From Sphingomonas quercus (GTDB lineage Bacteria; Pseudomonadota; Alphaproteobacteria; Sphingomonadales; Sphingomonadaceae), in assembly GCF_018863195.1 (NCBI RefSeq), contig NZ_JAHKRT010000005.1, positions 1 through 64,000 on the forward strand: 64,000 nucleotides of DNA, read 5' to 3'. Position numbers and translations under genes: made by a program. The notes beneath the pieces are model-generated. The model had not been told where the DNA came from, did not search any database, and worked only from the letters and a program-made list of their open reading frames with translations. How positions within the stretch are numbered: the first letter of the stretch is position 1; every line of letters starts with the position of its first letter. Shown piece by piece: positions 1-8,893 of this stretch.

Positions 1-534
1 CTGCCAGAGCAGTTCCTCGGCACAGGTGACATAGCCCAATGCGCCGAGCGCGTTGGAGCCGCCGCCGGGGATGACATAGCCGCGCCGGCCTTCGGCGGCG
101 AGATCGGAAGCGACCGTCGCCATCGCCCCGGCAAGGTCGCTGCCTGACGAGACAACCGTCACTTGCTCGACGCCGAGCAGGTCGAACAGGAAATTATTGC
201 CGGTGCCGTCCGGACTGAACGAGCCGGGCACGCGCTCCTCCAGCACCAGCCGGCATTTCAGCCCCTCGCGCACCGCCGCGGCAGCGGTGAGGCGGCAATG
301 GTTGGACTGGACGGCGCCGACCGTGATCAGCGTGTCGGCGCCCTGCGCCAGCGCATCGGCGACGAGATATTCGAGCTTGCGCGTCTTGTTGCCGCCACCG
401 GTCAGCCCGGTCTGGTCGTCGCGCTTGATCCACAGCGTCGGCCCGCCGAGATGGGCAGAAAGGCGATCCATGCGTTCGATCGCGGTCGGCGCCAGCGTGT
501 AGCGGCGGCGGGGGAAACGGGACAGGCTGGTCAT
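1..534 (-). CDS. dcyD: D-cysteine desulfhydrase / ACC deaminase family PLP enzyme (3' end missing)
   Basis: Only the first 178 codons lie in the window; the rest is beyond the left edge. The product begins MTSLSRFPRRRYTLAPTAIE and carries the family motif GGGNKTRKLEYL at residues 47-58, in which Lys50 is the expected Schiff-base lysine for pyridoxal phosphate, followed by GAVQSNHCR. Enzymes of this family convert D-cysteine to pyruvate, sulfide and ammonia in the cytoplasm; some members instead deaminate aminocyclopropane carboxylate, and the missing C-terminal half prevents telling them apart. The start lies 7 bases after the stop of the upstream symporter gene, so it is probably the fourth gene of the operon that begins with the TonB receptor at 7787. 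Its presence there suggests that imported sulfur amino acids are broken down for carbon, nitrogen or sulfide. Confidence 0.85.
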   Translation of the reverse strand, partial: MTSLSRFPRRRYTLAPTAIERMDRLSAHLGGPTLWIKRDDQTGLTGGGNKTRKLEYLVADALAQGADTLITVGAVQSNHCRLTAAAAVREGLKCRLVLEERVPGSFSPDGTGNNFLFDLLGVEQVTVVSSGSDLAGAMATVASDLAAEGRRGYVIPGGGSNALGALGYVTCAEELLWQ

Positions 535-541
535 GTCGTTC

Positions 542-1837
542 TCACATCTGGCTGGGCGTGGATAAGCTGTTCCAGGGGATGGCCGCCGCTTCCAACGGCG
601 GCGTTTCCGCGCTCGCCTGCTCGGCGCGGCGCTCGGCACGGTCGACCACCACGGCGGCGATCGAATTGCCGACGACGTTTGTCGCGGTGCGGCCCATGTC
701 GACGAAATGGTCGATCCCGAGCAGCGCGAGCAATCCCGCCTCGGGAATGCCGAAGCGCGGCAGCGTCGCGGCCAGCACGACGATGGCGGCACGCGGCACG
801 CCGGCAATCCCCTTGGAGGTGACCATCAGCGTCAGCAGCATCGACAGCTGCTGCCAGAGACTGAGCGGCACGTCATAGGCCTGCGCGATGAAGATCGCCG
901 CGAAGGTGCAGTACATCATCGTGCCGTCGAGGTTGAAGGAATAGCCCAGCGGCAGCACGAACCCGGCCACCCGCGGCCGCACGCCGAACCGCTCCAGGGC
1001 GGCGAGCGTCGGCGCCAGCGCCGCTTCCGAGGAGGCAGTCGAGAAGGCCAGCATCAGCGGCGCGCGGAGCACGGCGGGCAGCCCCAGGATGCGGCGACCC
1101 GCCATTGCGGCGCCCGCCGCGAACAGCAGCAGCCACAACAGCGCAATGCCGAGATAGAAGCCGCCGAGAAACCGGCCGTAGACCAGCACGATCCCCGGCC
1201 CCTCCACCGCGATCGCCGCGGCGACGGCAGCAAACACCGCCAGCGGCGACAGCCACATCACATAACCGGTCAACCGCAGCATCAGGGTCGCGAGGGCATC
1301 GACGGCGTCAAGCAGGGGCAGCGCCGCCGAACCCATCGAGAGCAGCCCGACCCCGGCAAGCACCGAGAACAGCACGATCTGCAAGACCTCGTTCTGCGCC
1401 ATCGCCGCCACGATGGACGTCGGCACGAGATGATCGAGAAAGCCGTTCATCGAAAAAGCTTCGACCGGCGAAGGCCCCGCCGCCACCGCCACGACCAGAT
1501 TCGCCCCTCGTCCCGGCTGGAGTACCGTGACGAGTACCAGGCCGAGCGACAGCGAGACGAGGCTGGCGCCGATGAACCAGCCCATCGTGCGCAACCCGAT
1601 CCGGCCGAGGCTGGCGGCGTTATCCATCTTGGCGATGCCGCCGATGAGGGTCGCGAGCACAAGCGGCGCGATGATCATCTTGATGAGCCGCAGGAACAGA
1701 CCCGTGACCGTCGACAGGCCGGCCGCCAGGGCCGCCCGCCCGTCCGGCGCGAGCGCGGCATGGGCGGCAAAGCCGGCAGCGAGGCCCAGGACGAGCCCGG
1801 CGAGGATGAAGGGGGTCAGCGATCGTTTCATGGGCAT
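542..1837 (-). CDS. dicarboxylate/amino acid:cation symporter (DAACS family)
   Basis: A 431-residue very hydrophobic inner-membrane protein of the glutamate/dicarboxylate symporter fold (GltP/DctA/GltPh relatives, usually 400-450 residues). It has the serine-rich hairpin motif STASSEA (residues 266-272) and the sodium/substrate-site motif SFNLDGT (residues 300-306), both expected of a working transporter. It would import C4-dicarboxylates or acidic/neutral amino acids with protons or sodium. The start may be the ATG at 1837 or the one two codons later at 1831; neither has a good Shine-Dalgarno match. It follows the M14 peptidase gene by 54 bases and precedes the D-cysteine desulfhydrase gene by 7 bases, so uptake of the peptidase's products is a natural inferred role. 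The substrate cannot be read from the sequence. Confidence 0.9.
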   Translation of the reverse strand: MPMKRSLTPFILAGLVLGLAAGFAAHAALAPDGRAALAAGLSTVTGLFLRLIKMIIAPLVLATLIGGIAKMDNAASLGRIGLRTMGWFIGASLVSLSLGLVLVTVLQPGRGANLVVAVAAGPSPVEAFSMNGFLDHLVPTSIVAAMAQNEVLQIVLFSVLAGVGLLSMGSAALPLLDAVDALATLMLRLTGYVMWLSPLAVFAAVAAAIAVEGPGIVLVYGRFLGGFYLGIALLWLLLFAAGAAMAGRRILGLPAVLRAPLMLAFSTASSEAALAPTLAALERFGVRPRVAGFVLPLGYSFNLDGTMMYCTFAAIFIAQAYDVPLSLWQQLSMLLTLMVTSKGIAGVPRAAIVVLAATLPRFGIPEAGLLALLGIDHFVDMGRTATNVVGNSIAAVVVDRAERRAEQASAETPPLEAAAIPWNSLSTPSQM

Positions 1838-1891
1838 AGCGCAAGGGGGCAGGAGGGAGCGGCGCTGGGGAAACCGCCCCCTCCCCGACCT

Positions 1892-4717
1892 TCAGTCGGC
1901 GCGCCGGGTGGAGGCGGCGCTGTTCGACGAGGCCGTGACCTGTCCTTTCATGCTGGGGCCGTAGAAGATCCCGTTGAACAGGAACTTGAAGGTTGCGTAG
2001 GGCTGGCCGCGCTGCGTGACTTCCGGGCCGAGCAGGAAGACATGGCCACGGCCGAGTGTCGCATCGACGATCGCGGCATGGCCATTCAGCATCTTCTGCC
2101 CCCACGCCCAGCCGGAGACGAGCGGATCGTCATTGTAGAAAGCGCCCACCGTGCGCGCCGCAGGATTGCTGTCGCCCGCGCCGGCAAACACCGGGTTGTT
2201 GTTGTAAAACACATTGACCGTCTCGGGCATGCCATAGGCCAGCGGGTCGGCGGGGTTGACGCGGGTGGTGAGGATCGAGCCGGGCACGTAGAATTTGGTC
2301 GAGGAAACCGGCGCCGGCTTGCCGTCGGGGCCGGTGGGATTGAGGATGTTCGTCACCGGCACGCCGAGATCGGCACCCATCTCTGTAGCATTGCCGACAG
2401 CGATCACCGTGCCACCCGCCTTGGCGAAGGCGGCGATCTGCGGATAGGTCGTCTGCTTGGTGATGTTGCCGAGCCTGGCCCGATACTGCTCGGGAAGATC
2501 CTCGGCCCTGGGTTGCCGGCGGGCGCGGCCGATCAGGTCGCTCTGGAAGATCAGCACGTCATATTTCTTGTCCAGCCCGCCCCGGTCGAGTTCCTGTGGA
2601 AAGACGAGGGTGTAGGGAAATTCGAAATTCTCGAAGATCCACCGGGTCCAGCCCGACGCCATCGAGCCGCCATAGATGTCGACGAGGCCGATGCGCGCCG
2701 GCTTGACCGCCATCAGCTCGCCGGCTGGTTTCGCGCCGACGGCATGGGCGTCGATGCCGAGCGGCCCGACGCTCTCGGCGACGATCGCCTTCGCCCTGGC
2801 TGACGCAGGGATCCAGAGCGCGCCGGGCGCCAGCGTCTGCCCGCCCGTCGTGACCGGCGTCTTCAGCCAGTAGACCGGAAGCTTCGCCTTCAGAAGCCGG
2901 TTGGTGAGAATGAAGCTGTTGTCGGTGGCGTGGCTGACGAGATAACCGGCGGAGCCGGCGCCCGTCACTCGCCCTGGGGGCGGCGCCTCCATAACGTCGT
3001 CGATCATCTGGAAATGCTGCGGGGCTGCATCGAGCATGCGATCGAAAGCCACGTTCATCTGCAACGCGAGCGTGTAGCCGGTCACGTCATAGGGCTTGAT
3101 CGGCGGCCCGCCGGGATAGGCGAAGTCCTGCGGATGATCCTGCGGCTCGAACATGTCGAGGACGTGCGGGCGGAACGCCTGGTCGGTCCGCACGACGAAG
3201 CTGCCGGCGGGATAGGTCTTGCCGCCCGCGCTGAACGACGCCGGCGCGCGTTCCACCTCGATGCCGGCCTTGATGAGGGCGTTCAGGAACTTCACCGTCG
3301 TCGGCATGTCCGGCTGGCTGTCGGCGGGAATGATATAAGCCCGCGGGGCGCGTTGCGCCGGGTCCTGCAGGACGGATTTGTAGAGGCTGGACGGCACGAT
3401 GTCGCGGGTATTGTAGCCAGTCAGTCCGTCGAGCGGACTGCCCTCCCGCTTCTGGTCGATCTTGGCGGCCTCGGCCTTGACGGCGTCGACCCGCTTCGGC
3501 GTGATGACCCAGCTGTCCTCGCTGCCCTTCTGGATCTGGTTCCGGCCCATCACGTAGCGGTTGTAGAGCACGATTTCGCGGTAGCGCGACGCATAGTCCA
3601 GCACCGCGCGATCCATTTCCTTCACATAGTCGATCGACTGCTGGAAGTGCCAGGGCTGCGGTGCGATCGGCATCACCTCGTCTTCGCGGGCGAGCTGGTT
3701 GCTTGGCACGAGCGGGATTTCCATCGGCGTGGGATTGCCGATGATCTCGGTCAGAATGCCGATCTGGTTGTGGAAATAGCCGATGGTGCGGATGCCGCCA
3801 TTGAACCAGGTCGAATAAGGCGCGCCGGAACGCATCACCGACCCGCCCTTGCCCTGCGACACGAGCCGGGCATGCATCATTCCGCCGACCACGTCCGTCT
3901 GATTGATGACGAGCGGCTCATTGTTGAAGTTATAAGGATCGCGGAAAGGCGGGATGAACACGACTGTTCCGACCGGGCCGGTCTGATGTTCGTTGTAGAG
4001 AATTTGCGGGAACCACTCGCGATAGCCCGCCCGGTTCATGTTCGTCGTCTCGGGCTGAGTGGAGGCGAAGCTGTCGCGGTTGTCGTCGTGGCCGATATAC
4101 TTCTGGTAAAGCACCGGAATGCTTTCCGTGCTCCGTTTCTTCGGGTCGCTGGGACGCATGTACCAGTCGGCGACCAGCTCCAGCCCGTCGGGGTTGGCGA
4201 AGACGAACAGCATGATGTCGTCGTTCAGCAGGCGCAGCGTCTCGGGATCGTTCTTGGTCAGCATCTCATGGATGATCTGGATATGCGTCTGCGCGTTGAC
4301 CACCTCAGTTGCGTGCAGGCCGGCATCGATCCAGACCACCGCCTTGCCCTCGCGGGCCAGGGCATGGGCCTGATCGTCGTTCAATCCCTTGGCCAGCGCC
4401 AGCTTGCGCGAAATATCCCGATAATGTTCGAGATTGCGGATATTTTCAGGCGACGAGATGATCGCCATATATTGCTCGCGGCCCTCGGCGGTCTTGCCGA
4501 TCGAGACCAGTTTCATCCGATCGCTTTCGGTCGCGATCTTCTGGAGCCACTTTCCGATATTCGAGTAATTCGCCAGGAAATAGTCCGAGCCCGGCACTCC
4601 GCCCACCATATCCTTGGGATCGGTGATGCGCGCGCTGGTCGCCGGCGCGAGCTGTGCCTGCACGGGCGTGATCGCCAGCGCGGCCAGCATGGTGGTGGTC
4701 AGCAGCATTCCACGCAT
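1892..4717 (-). CDS. exported M14-family zinc metallopeptidase
   Basis: A 941-residue protein with a signal peptide (MRGMLLTTTM...PVQAQ, cleavage near residue 22). The M14 carboxypeptidase zinc motif HxxE is visible as GLHATE (His135, Glu138), in the context WIDAGLHATEVVNAQ. A second conserved patch LYNEHQTGPVG near residue 245 is typical of this long bacterial M14 subfamily. The long C-terminal half has no domain I recognise with certainty. It should act in the periplasm or at the cell surface, trimming peptides or cell-wall fragments. The start chosen at 4717 has AGAAGGA six bases upstream; an open frame continues further upstream but would overlap the receptor gene. It lies just downstream of a TonB receptor gene, suggesting a shared operon in which the receptor imports peptides that this enzyme cuts. 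Confidence 0.9.
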   Translation of the reverse strand: MRGMLLTTTMLAALAITPVQAQLAPATSARITDPKDMVGGVPGSDYFLANYSNIGKWLQKIATESDRMKLVSIGKTAEGREQYMAIISSPENIRNLEHYRDISRKLALAKGLNDDQAHALAREGKAVVWIDAGLHATEVVNAQTHIQIIHEMLTKNDPETLRLLNDDIMLFVFANPDGLELVADWYMRPSDPKKRSTESIPVLYQKYIGHDDNRDSFASTQPETTNMNRAGYREWFPQILYNEHQTGPVGTVVFIPPFRDPYNFNNEPLVINQTDVVGGMMHARLVSQGKGGSVMRSGAPYSTWFNGGIRTIGYFHNQIGILTEIIGNPTPMEIPLVPSNQLAREDEVMPIAPQPWHFQQSIDYVKEMDRAVLDYASRYREIVLYNRYVMGRNQIQKGSEDSWVITPKRVDAVKAEAAKIDQKREGSPLDGLTGYNTRDIVPSSLYKSVLQDPAQRAPRAYIIPADSQPDMPTTVKFLNALIKAGIEVERAPASFSAGGKTYPAGSFVVRTDQAFRPHVLDMFEPQDHPQDFAYPGGPPIKPYDVTGYTLALQMNVAFDRMLDAAPQHFQMIDDVMEAPPPGRVTGAGSAGYLVSHATDNSFILTNRLLKAKLPVYWLKTPVTTGGQTLAPGALWIPASARAKAIVAESVGPLGIDAHAVGAKPAGELMAVKPARIGLVDIYGGSMASGWTRWIFENFEFPYTLVFPQELDRGGLDKKYDVLIFQSDLIGRARRQPRAEDLPEQYRARLGNITKQTTYPQIAAFAKAGGTVIAVGNATEMGADLGVPVTNILNPTGPDGKPAPVSSTKFYVPGSILTTRVNPADPLAYGMPETVNVFYNNNPVFAGAGDSNPAARTVGAFYNDDPLVSGWAWGQKMLNGHAAIVDATLGRGHVFLLGPEVTQRGQPYATFKFLFNGIFYGPSMKGQVTASSNSAASTRRAD

Positions 4718-4761
4718 GTCATGTCCTTCTCGGATGGCCACCATCGCGGCCGTTATCCTGT

Positions 4762-4820
4762 GGGTGCCCCGCCCCCTGGCGAGGCACCCGGATGAGGTCC
4801 GGCTCCGCCTGGGGAGCCGG
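4762..4820 (-). other. two intercistronic stem-loops between TonB receptor and M14 peptidase genes
   Basis: Two perfect inverted repeats stand in the 112-base gap: CCGGCTCC/GGAGCCGG (4799-4806 with 4813-4820, 6-base loop) and GGGTGCC/GGCACCC (4762-4768 with 4783-4789, 14-base loop). No T-run follows either on the minus strand, so these look more like mRNA-stabilising or partially attenuating hairpins below a highly expressed receptor gene than a complete terminator. Confidence 0.5.
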
Positions 4821-4829
4821 CACGCGGGA

Positions 4830-7787
4830 TCAGCCGCCGAGGCTGAAGCGGAGGCCGATCCTGAAGGCACGGCCGAGATAATCGTACAGCCCGCGATTGG
4901 CGGAAGGCTCCGGGCTGGACGTATCGGACGGGCCAAAGGCGAAGGGGGCCGGATCACGGTTGAACAGATTGGTCGCCTGGAAATATACCTCGCCCTCGAC
5001 ACCGCCAAGCTTCAGCCTTCGTGCGAGATAGGCGTCCACGTAGAATGCGCCCGGCAAATGATTGTCCGAGATCGTGCGATGGAGCGCCGTCGATGCCGGG
5101 CAACCCGAGGTGCACTGGACATATGTATTGTCGTAGACACCGGCACTGAAGCCGCGGCCGGTAAGCTGCATCGTCCACTCGTCGAGAGTGTAGTTCGCAG
5201 TGACGCGATATTTCCACTTCGTCAGCGAACCCGAATTCTGGCCGACGATATCGGTCGGGGCCTGTGTGCCGTTGTTCGTCGTGTCCTCGATCGCCCGGGT
5301 GGCGAGCCCCCGCAGGGAAAGCGTGCCAGGCAGGCTTTCCGCAATGCGGTCGAGCGGCGTGAGATAACTGACTTCGAAGTCGATGCCGCGCGCGCGCTCC
5401 GAAACATAATTGTAGGGGATGGTATAAACCCAGAAATCCGCGAATCCCGGCACCGGGCCGGTCGTGCGATTCCAGTTATTGCCATAGCTGTAAGCGGGCG
5501 CCGCGAGGTTGGACGGCATCGAAAGCGCGATCTGCTTACAAAGATCTTCGTTGCCCTCGTAGCAACGGTCGACGATGTTCTGCGCGCTCAGCGACGCAAT
5601 CTCGCCATTGACTTTGATGTCGTAATAATCAATCGACAGGCCGAGGCCCGGCAGGAAGGACGGCCGGTAAACCAGGCCGAAATCCCATGTGTCGGCCTTT
5701 TCCGGCTTGAGGTTGAGATTGCCCTGCGGCACGCCGCGGAAGCGCGCGCTGGCGCCGCCCGCCCACGGATTGGCGAGCGCATTGGTGTTGCCGCCGCCGG
5801 TCACGAACATTTCCGAAAGGCTTGGCGCCCGGATGTCGCGGGACCGCACGACGCGCAGGCGCAGGTCGCTGATCGGATTCCAGGTGAAGCCGGTCTTCCA
5901 CGTCACGACGCGGCCGGACTGGCTGTAACTGGTCAGGCGCACGGCGCCGTTGAAATCGATGTTGAACGGCAGCGAGACGTCCGTTTCCACATAGCCTTCG
6001 GTGACGTTGTAATGCCCGAACGTGTCCGAGAAATTGCCGCTGTACCAACCCGTCTTCGCGAAGTCCGGAGTATATCCCGAGGTCGCCTCCCGGCGATGCT
6101 CGACACCGAAGGCAAGTCCGATCGGCTTCAGCCACGGATTGGCGATGTTGGTGCTGAAGTTGAGCGCCTCGACATCCTGCTGGAGCCTCTGGTTCGTCCA
6201 GGGATTGCCCATCGCATAGTCCACCGCCGCCGGCGAATTCACGCCGACGCCGAAGCTGTTCCACGGCACGCACCCCTTGGCCAGCGGATCGGCGCTGCCG
6301 TCGCGCGTCACGCGACAGACGATCTGGGTGTGGTCCGCGTTCCACACCGCATCGCGCGCATAGCCCAGCGTCACGCGGTTCGGCGAGATCAGCGACACGT
6401 GGTTCTTGGAGACGCCGTGCTGATAATAGGTGTCCCAATGCCAATCGGTGCTCAGCAGGTCGAAACTGCCCTCGGCGCCGACGACATAGCGCTGCACCTG
6501 GCGCAGATTGGCGCTCGACCGGGTGGGATAATCGAGATTGTAGGAGCCAAGCGTAAGGCCCGCGGTCGCTATGCCCGGATATTGGGCGAGCAACGCCGCC
6601 GGGATGAAGGCATTGTCGCCCTTGATCGCGATATTGCCGCGGTCGGTCTGGTACCCGCCCCAGCTCAGGCCGAGGCTTCGGTTGTAGGACGCCTCGGCAT
6701 AGACGTTGATGCCGTCCGTTATGTCGTAGCTCAGCCGCCCATAGGCGCCGCGCATGCGCTCCGCCGGCTGGAGCGAGGTGCCGTTGATGTGCTGATTGAC
6801 TTGCCAGTCGCCGCCGATCGTCCATTCGCTGTTGGCGGTATAGTTCTCGCCATAGTTGTAATGGTTGATCACGCCGCCCTGGCCGAAATAGGTGCCGCGC
6901 GCCGGGCCGTTGACGACGATCCCGCCCGCGGTCACGCTGTTCAGGCCGGCATGGGCAGAGGGCATATATTGCGGCTGGCCGTTACCCGGCGCGTAGGCCG
7001 GGTTCTGGGTCATGTAATAGCCGTTTCTCGCCCAATCGCGCGGCACACCATAAATGCCGTTGCGCTGAACGATGGTGCCGTTGAGCAGGATATGACCGCG
7101 CCCTCCTGCGAATTTGAAGCCCGCCGTCAGGGTCGCACGATAAGTATTATCGTCGCCATAGGTGGTCTGGCCATAGCTCAGATCGCCCTTGATGCCGGTA
7201 TAATCGCGGTCGAGAATATAGTTGATGACGCCGGCGACGGCGTCCGAACCATAAACCGCCGATGCGCCGCCAGTGACGATTTCGACGCTCTTGATCAGGC
7301 CCTGCGGGACAAGATTCGTGTCGACGGCGCCGGCGAGCGTGGAGGCGACGGTGCGGTGCCCGTCGATGAGCACCAGCGTGCGATTGCTGCCGAGGTTGCG
7401 CAGGTTGACGGTGTTGAGGCCGGCGGCCCCGCTCGTCAGGCCGCGAATGTTGGTAGCCGGCGTGCCGCTGCCGGAAACGGCCGGGAGCTGGTTGACATAG
7501 TCGGCGATATTGGCCGGCGCCGAGGCCTGCAGGTCCTTGGTGCTGATCACCGTCACCGGCGTCGGCATGTCATAGCCGTTGCGCACGATGCGCGATCCGG
7601 TGACGGTGATTTCTTCCGAGACGGCCTGGGCCGCGGCCGAGGGCTGGCCCGGCGGCGGCGCTTCCTGCGCATGAGCCGGCGCAACCGCGCCAAGCTGCAT
7701 CGCCATGGCAAGCGCGATACCGCTGGTGCCGAGGAGGGACAGGCGGGCGCATGGATGATCGGATCGACGAGGTTGAATGATTGACAT
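4830..7787 (-). CDS. TonB-dependent outer-membrane receptor
   Basis: A 985-residue receptor. It has a long signal peptide ending in APAHAQE, then a plug domain starting with EEITVTGSRI (TonB-box-like region), PVTVISTKDLQ, and the plug motifs LVLIDGHRT and VEIVTGGASAVYGSDAVAGVINY. The remainder is a beta-barrel with many aromatic-rich strands, ending with the expected aromatic-rich last strand (FRIGLRFSLGG). The start at 7787 (MSIIQPRR) has AAGGGGGAA five bases upstream and is preferred over the upstream alternative at 7817. Such receptors use TonB-ExbBD energy to import peptides, oligosaccharides, siderophores or other large ligands; no iron-specific sequence is seen. It heads a minus-strand gene run with an exported peptidase, a symporter and a D-cysteine desulfhydrase, which makes peptide import the leading guess. 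Confidence 0.92.
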   Translation of the reverse strand: MSIIQPRRSDHPCARLSLLGTSGIALAMAMQLGAVAPAHAQEAPPPGQPSAAAQAVSEEITVTGSRIVRNGYDMPTPVTVISTKDLQASAPANIADYVNQLPAVSGSGTPATNIRGLTSGAAGLNTVNLRNLGSNRTLVLIDGHRTVASTLAGAVDTNLVPQGLIKSVEIVTGGASAVYGSDAVAGVINYILDRDYTGIKGDLSYGQTTYGDDNTYRATLTAGFKFAGGRGHILLNGTIVQRNGIYGVPRDWARNGYYMTQNPAYAPGNGQPQYMPSAHAGLNSVTAGGIVVNGPARGTYFGQGGVINHYNYGENYTANSEWTIGGDWQVNQHINGTSLQPAERMRGAYGRLSYDITDGINVYAEASYNRSLGLSWGGYQTDRGNIAIKGDNAFIPAALLAQYPGIATAGLTLGSYNLDYPTRSSANLRQVQRYVVGAEGSFDLLSTDWHWDTYYQHGVSKNHVSLISPNRVTLGYARDAVWNADHTQIVCRVTRDGSADPLAKGCVPWNSFGVGVNSPAAVDYAMGNPWTNQRLQQDVEALNFSTNIANPWLKPIGLAFGVEHRREATSGYTPDFAKTGWYSGNFSDTFGHYNVTEGYVETDVSLPFNIDFNGAVRLTSYSQSGRVVTWKTGFTWNPISDLRLRVVRSRDIRAPSLSEMFVTGGGNTNALANPWAGGASARFRGVPQGNLNLKPEKADTWDFGLVYRPSFLPGLGLSIDYYDIKVNGEIASLSAQNIVDRCYEGNEDLCKQIALSMPSNLAAPAYSYGNNWNRTTGPVPGFADFWVYTIPYNYVSERARGIDFEVSYLTPLDRIAESLPGTLSLRGLATRAIEDTTNNGTQAPTDIVGQNSGSLTKWKYRVTANYTLDEWTMQLTGRGFSAGVYDNTYVQCTSGCPASTALHRTISDNHLPGAFYVDAYLARRLKLGGVEGEVYFQATNLFNRDPAPFAFGPSDTSSPEPSANRGLYDYLGRAFRIGLRFSLGG

Positions 7788-7943
7788 CGAGTTCCCCCTT
7801 TTTTTAAAAGGATGCACGGCAGGCGCCGCCTGGCCCCCTCTCCTCCATCGACTCTAACGGCCATCTTCGTCGGGGCTTGATCGGGCGGCTTTGCCGTTCC
7901 CCGTCCACCGAACCGTGTAGCCAGGCCAGCATATGGCCGCTTC

Positions 7944-7961
7944 CTGTCACGAAGCTGTCAC
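7944..7961 (+). promoter_or_regulatory. Pho-box-like 7-4-7 direct repeat (candidate OmpR/PhoB-family operator)
   Basis: CTGTCAC-GAAG-CTGTCAC: two identical 7-base half sites with 11-base periodicity, 157 bases upstream of the TonB receptor start. This matches the layout and much of the sequence of the known PhoB box (CTGTCAT-N4-CTGTCAY). A near-identical copy is at 16319-16336. The binding protein is unknown: PhoB itself, or the response regulator encoded next door, are both possible. Confidence 0.5.
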
Positions 7962-8064
7962 TATCCGGGATTTGCGGAGCTTATCCGGCGCAAAAACAAA
8001 TAGGCGGCCAGGAAAATTGCTCGTCCTGTCATAATCTCAAAAGAATCATTTGACTCCAAAAGCG

Positions 8065-8085
8065 TTATGCACTGACTTTATGCAC
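8065..8085 (+). repeat. direct repeat TTATGCAC-N5-TTATGCAC
   Basis: Two exact 8-base copies with 13-base periodicity, 127 bases upstream of the response-regulator start. The position is suitable for an operator of that transcription unit. No known regulator is recognised from the motif. Confidence 0.4.
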
Positions 8086-8211
8086 ACACCTCTGCTGCTT
8101 AGCTGAAACCCTATTTGCAATGGGGCGGTGGCAGGCACCCATTTGCTTTTGAGGCTCCTGATATAAAAGTTAGTAAGGAAAGGGTGCCGCAACATCTAGA
8201 GGGAGGGATAG

Positions 8212-8877
8212 TTGCGGGTCATGATCGTAGAAGACGACCCCCGTCTCGCGCATGGGATGGAGGCCTTGTTGAATGCCGCGGGGTTTTCCGTGGATATTCT
8301 GTCATCCGGAGAGGAGGCATTGCATATCGCCGAAAGCGTGCCTTATGCCGCGATCATACTCGACCTCGGCCTGCCTGATCTGGACGGTCTCGAAGTCCTC
8401 CAGCAGCTCAGGAGGCGAAGCGTGAGCACGCCTATCCTGATCTCCACCGCCCGGGATTCGCTGGCTGATCGTGTCGATGGCCTCGACAAGGGCGCCGATG
8501 ACTATCTCGCCAAGCCGTTTCACCTGCGAGAACTGGAATCGCGGGTGCGGGCACTTGCGCGGCGCGGCCAGGGAACGCCGGATCCGGTGCTGAAGGTCGG
8601 CTCGCTTACCCTCGACAGGTCGAGCCGCACGGTATGCCTCAACGAGATCACGCTGGAGCTGCGACGGCGCGAGCTTGCCGTCCTCGAGACGCTGATGGGC
8701 CGTCCGGGCAAGATCGTGACCAAGGAACGGCTGGCCGCGGAGGTGTTCAATTTCAACGACGCAGTCGCGCCCAACGCCCTCGAGGTCTATGTGGCGCGGC
8801 TCCGCCGCAAACTCATTCCCGATGGTCCCGTGATCCGCACCGTGCGGGGCCTGGGCTACATGATCGAGGTCAAGTGA
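8212..8877 (+). CDS. OmpR-family response regulator (TctD/QseB-like)
   Basis: A 221-residue two-domain regulator. The receiver domain (1-118) has the acidic pair EDD at residues 7-9, phospho-acceptor Asp51 (IILDLGLPDLDG), Thr79 and Lys101 (AKPF). The C-terminal winged-helix DNA-binding domain (about 125-221) ends with VYVARLRRKL...IRTVRGLGYMI, typical of the OmpR/PhoB class. The TTG at 8212 is taken as start because GAGGGAGGG lies just upstream; the ATG three codons later is the alternative. The histidine kinase gene follows after 16 bases, so the two form a pair. The kinase type and the adjacent symporter gene suggest control of organic-acid or amino-acid uptake; the direct repeats upstream are candidate targets. 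Confidence 0.95.
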   Translation: MRVMIVEDDPRLAHGMEALLNAAGFSVDILSSGEEALHIAESVPYAAIILDLGLPDLDGLEVLQQLRRRSVSTPILISTARDSLADRVDGLDKGADDYLAKPFHLRELESRVRALARRGQGTPDPVLKVGSLTLDRSSRTVCLNEITLELRRRELAVLETLMGRPGKIVTKERLAAEVFNFNDAVAPNALEVYVARLRRKLIPDGPVIRTVRGLGYMIEVK

Positions 8878-8893
8878 CCGTGATGGAGAGCAG

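Larger units (their letters stand above)
7788..8211. promoter_or_regulatory. divergent regulatory region between TonB receptor operon and two-component system
   Basis: A 424-base, relatively AT-rich stretch without a convincing gene. It separates divergent transcription units and so must hold both promoters. It contains the 7-4-7 direct repeat at 7944-7961, an isolated further CTGTCAT half-site at 8026-8032, and a direct repeat TTATGCAC-N5-TTATGCAC at 8065-8085. Promoter hexamers could not be assigned with confidence. Confidence 0.6.

Noticed and set aside
707-2803. Long plus-strand open frame rich in Arg, His, Gln and Glu
   Set aside because: It lies opposite the symporter and M14 peptidase genes, has the composition typical of antisense frames in GC-rich DNA and no domain features.
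4614-7784. Plus-strand open frame of more than 1000 codons
   Set aside because: It is antisense to the TonB receptor gene, whose signal peptide, plug motifs and barrel end are clear; the antisense frame has no recognisable motifs and no ribosome-binding site.
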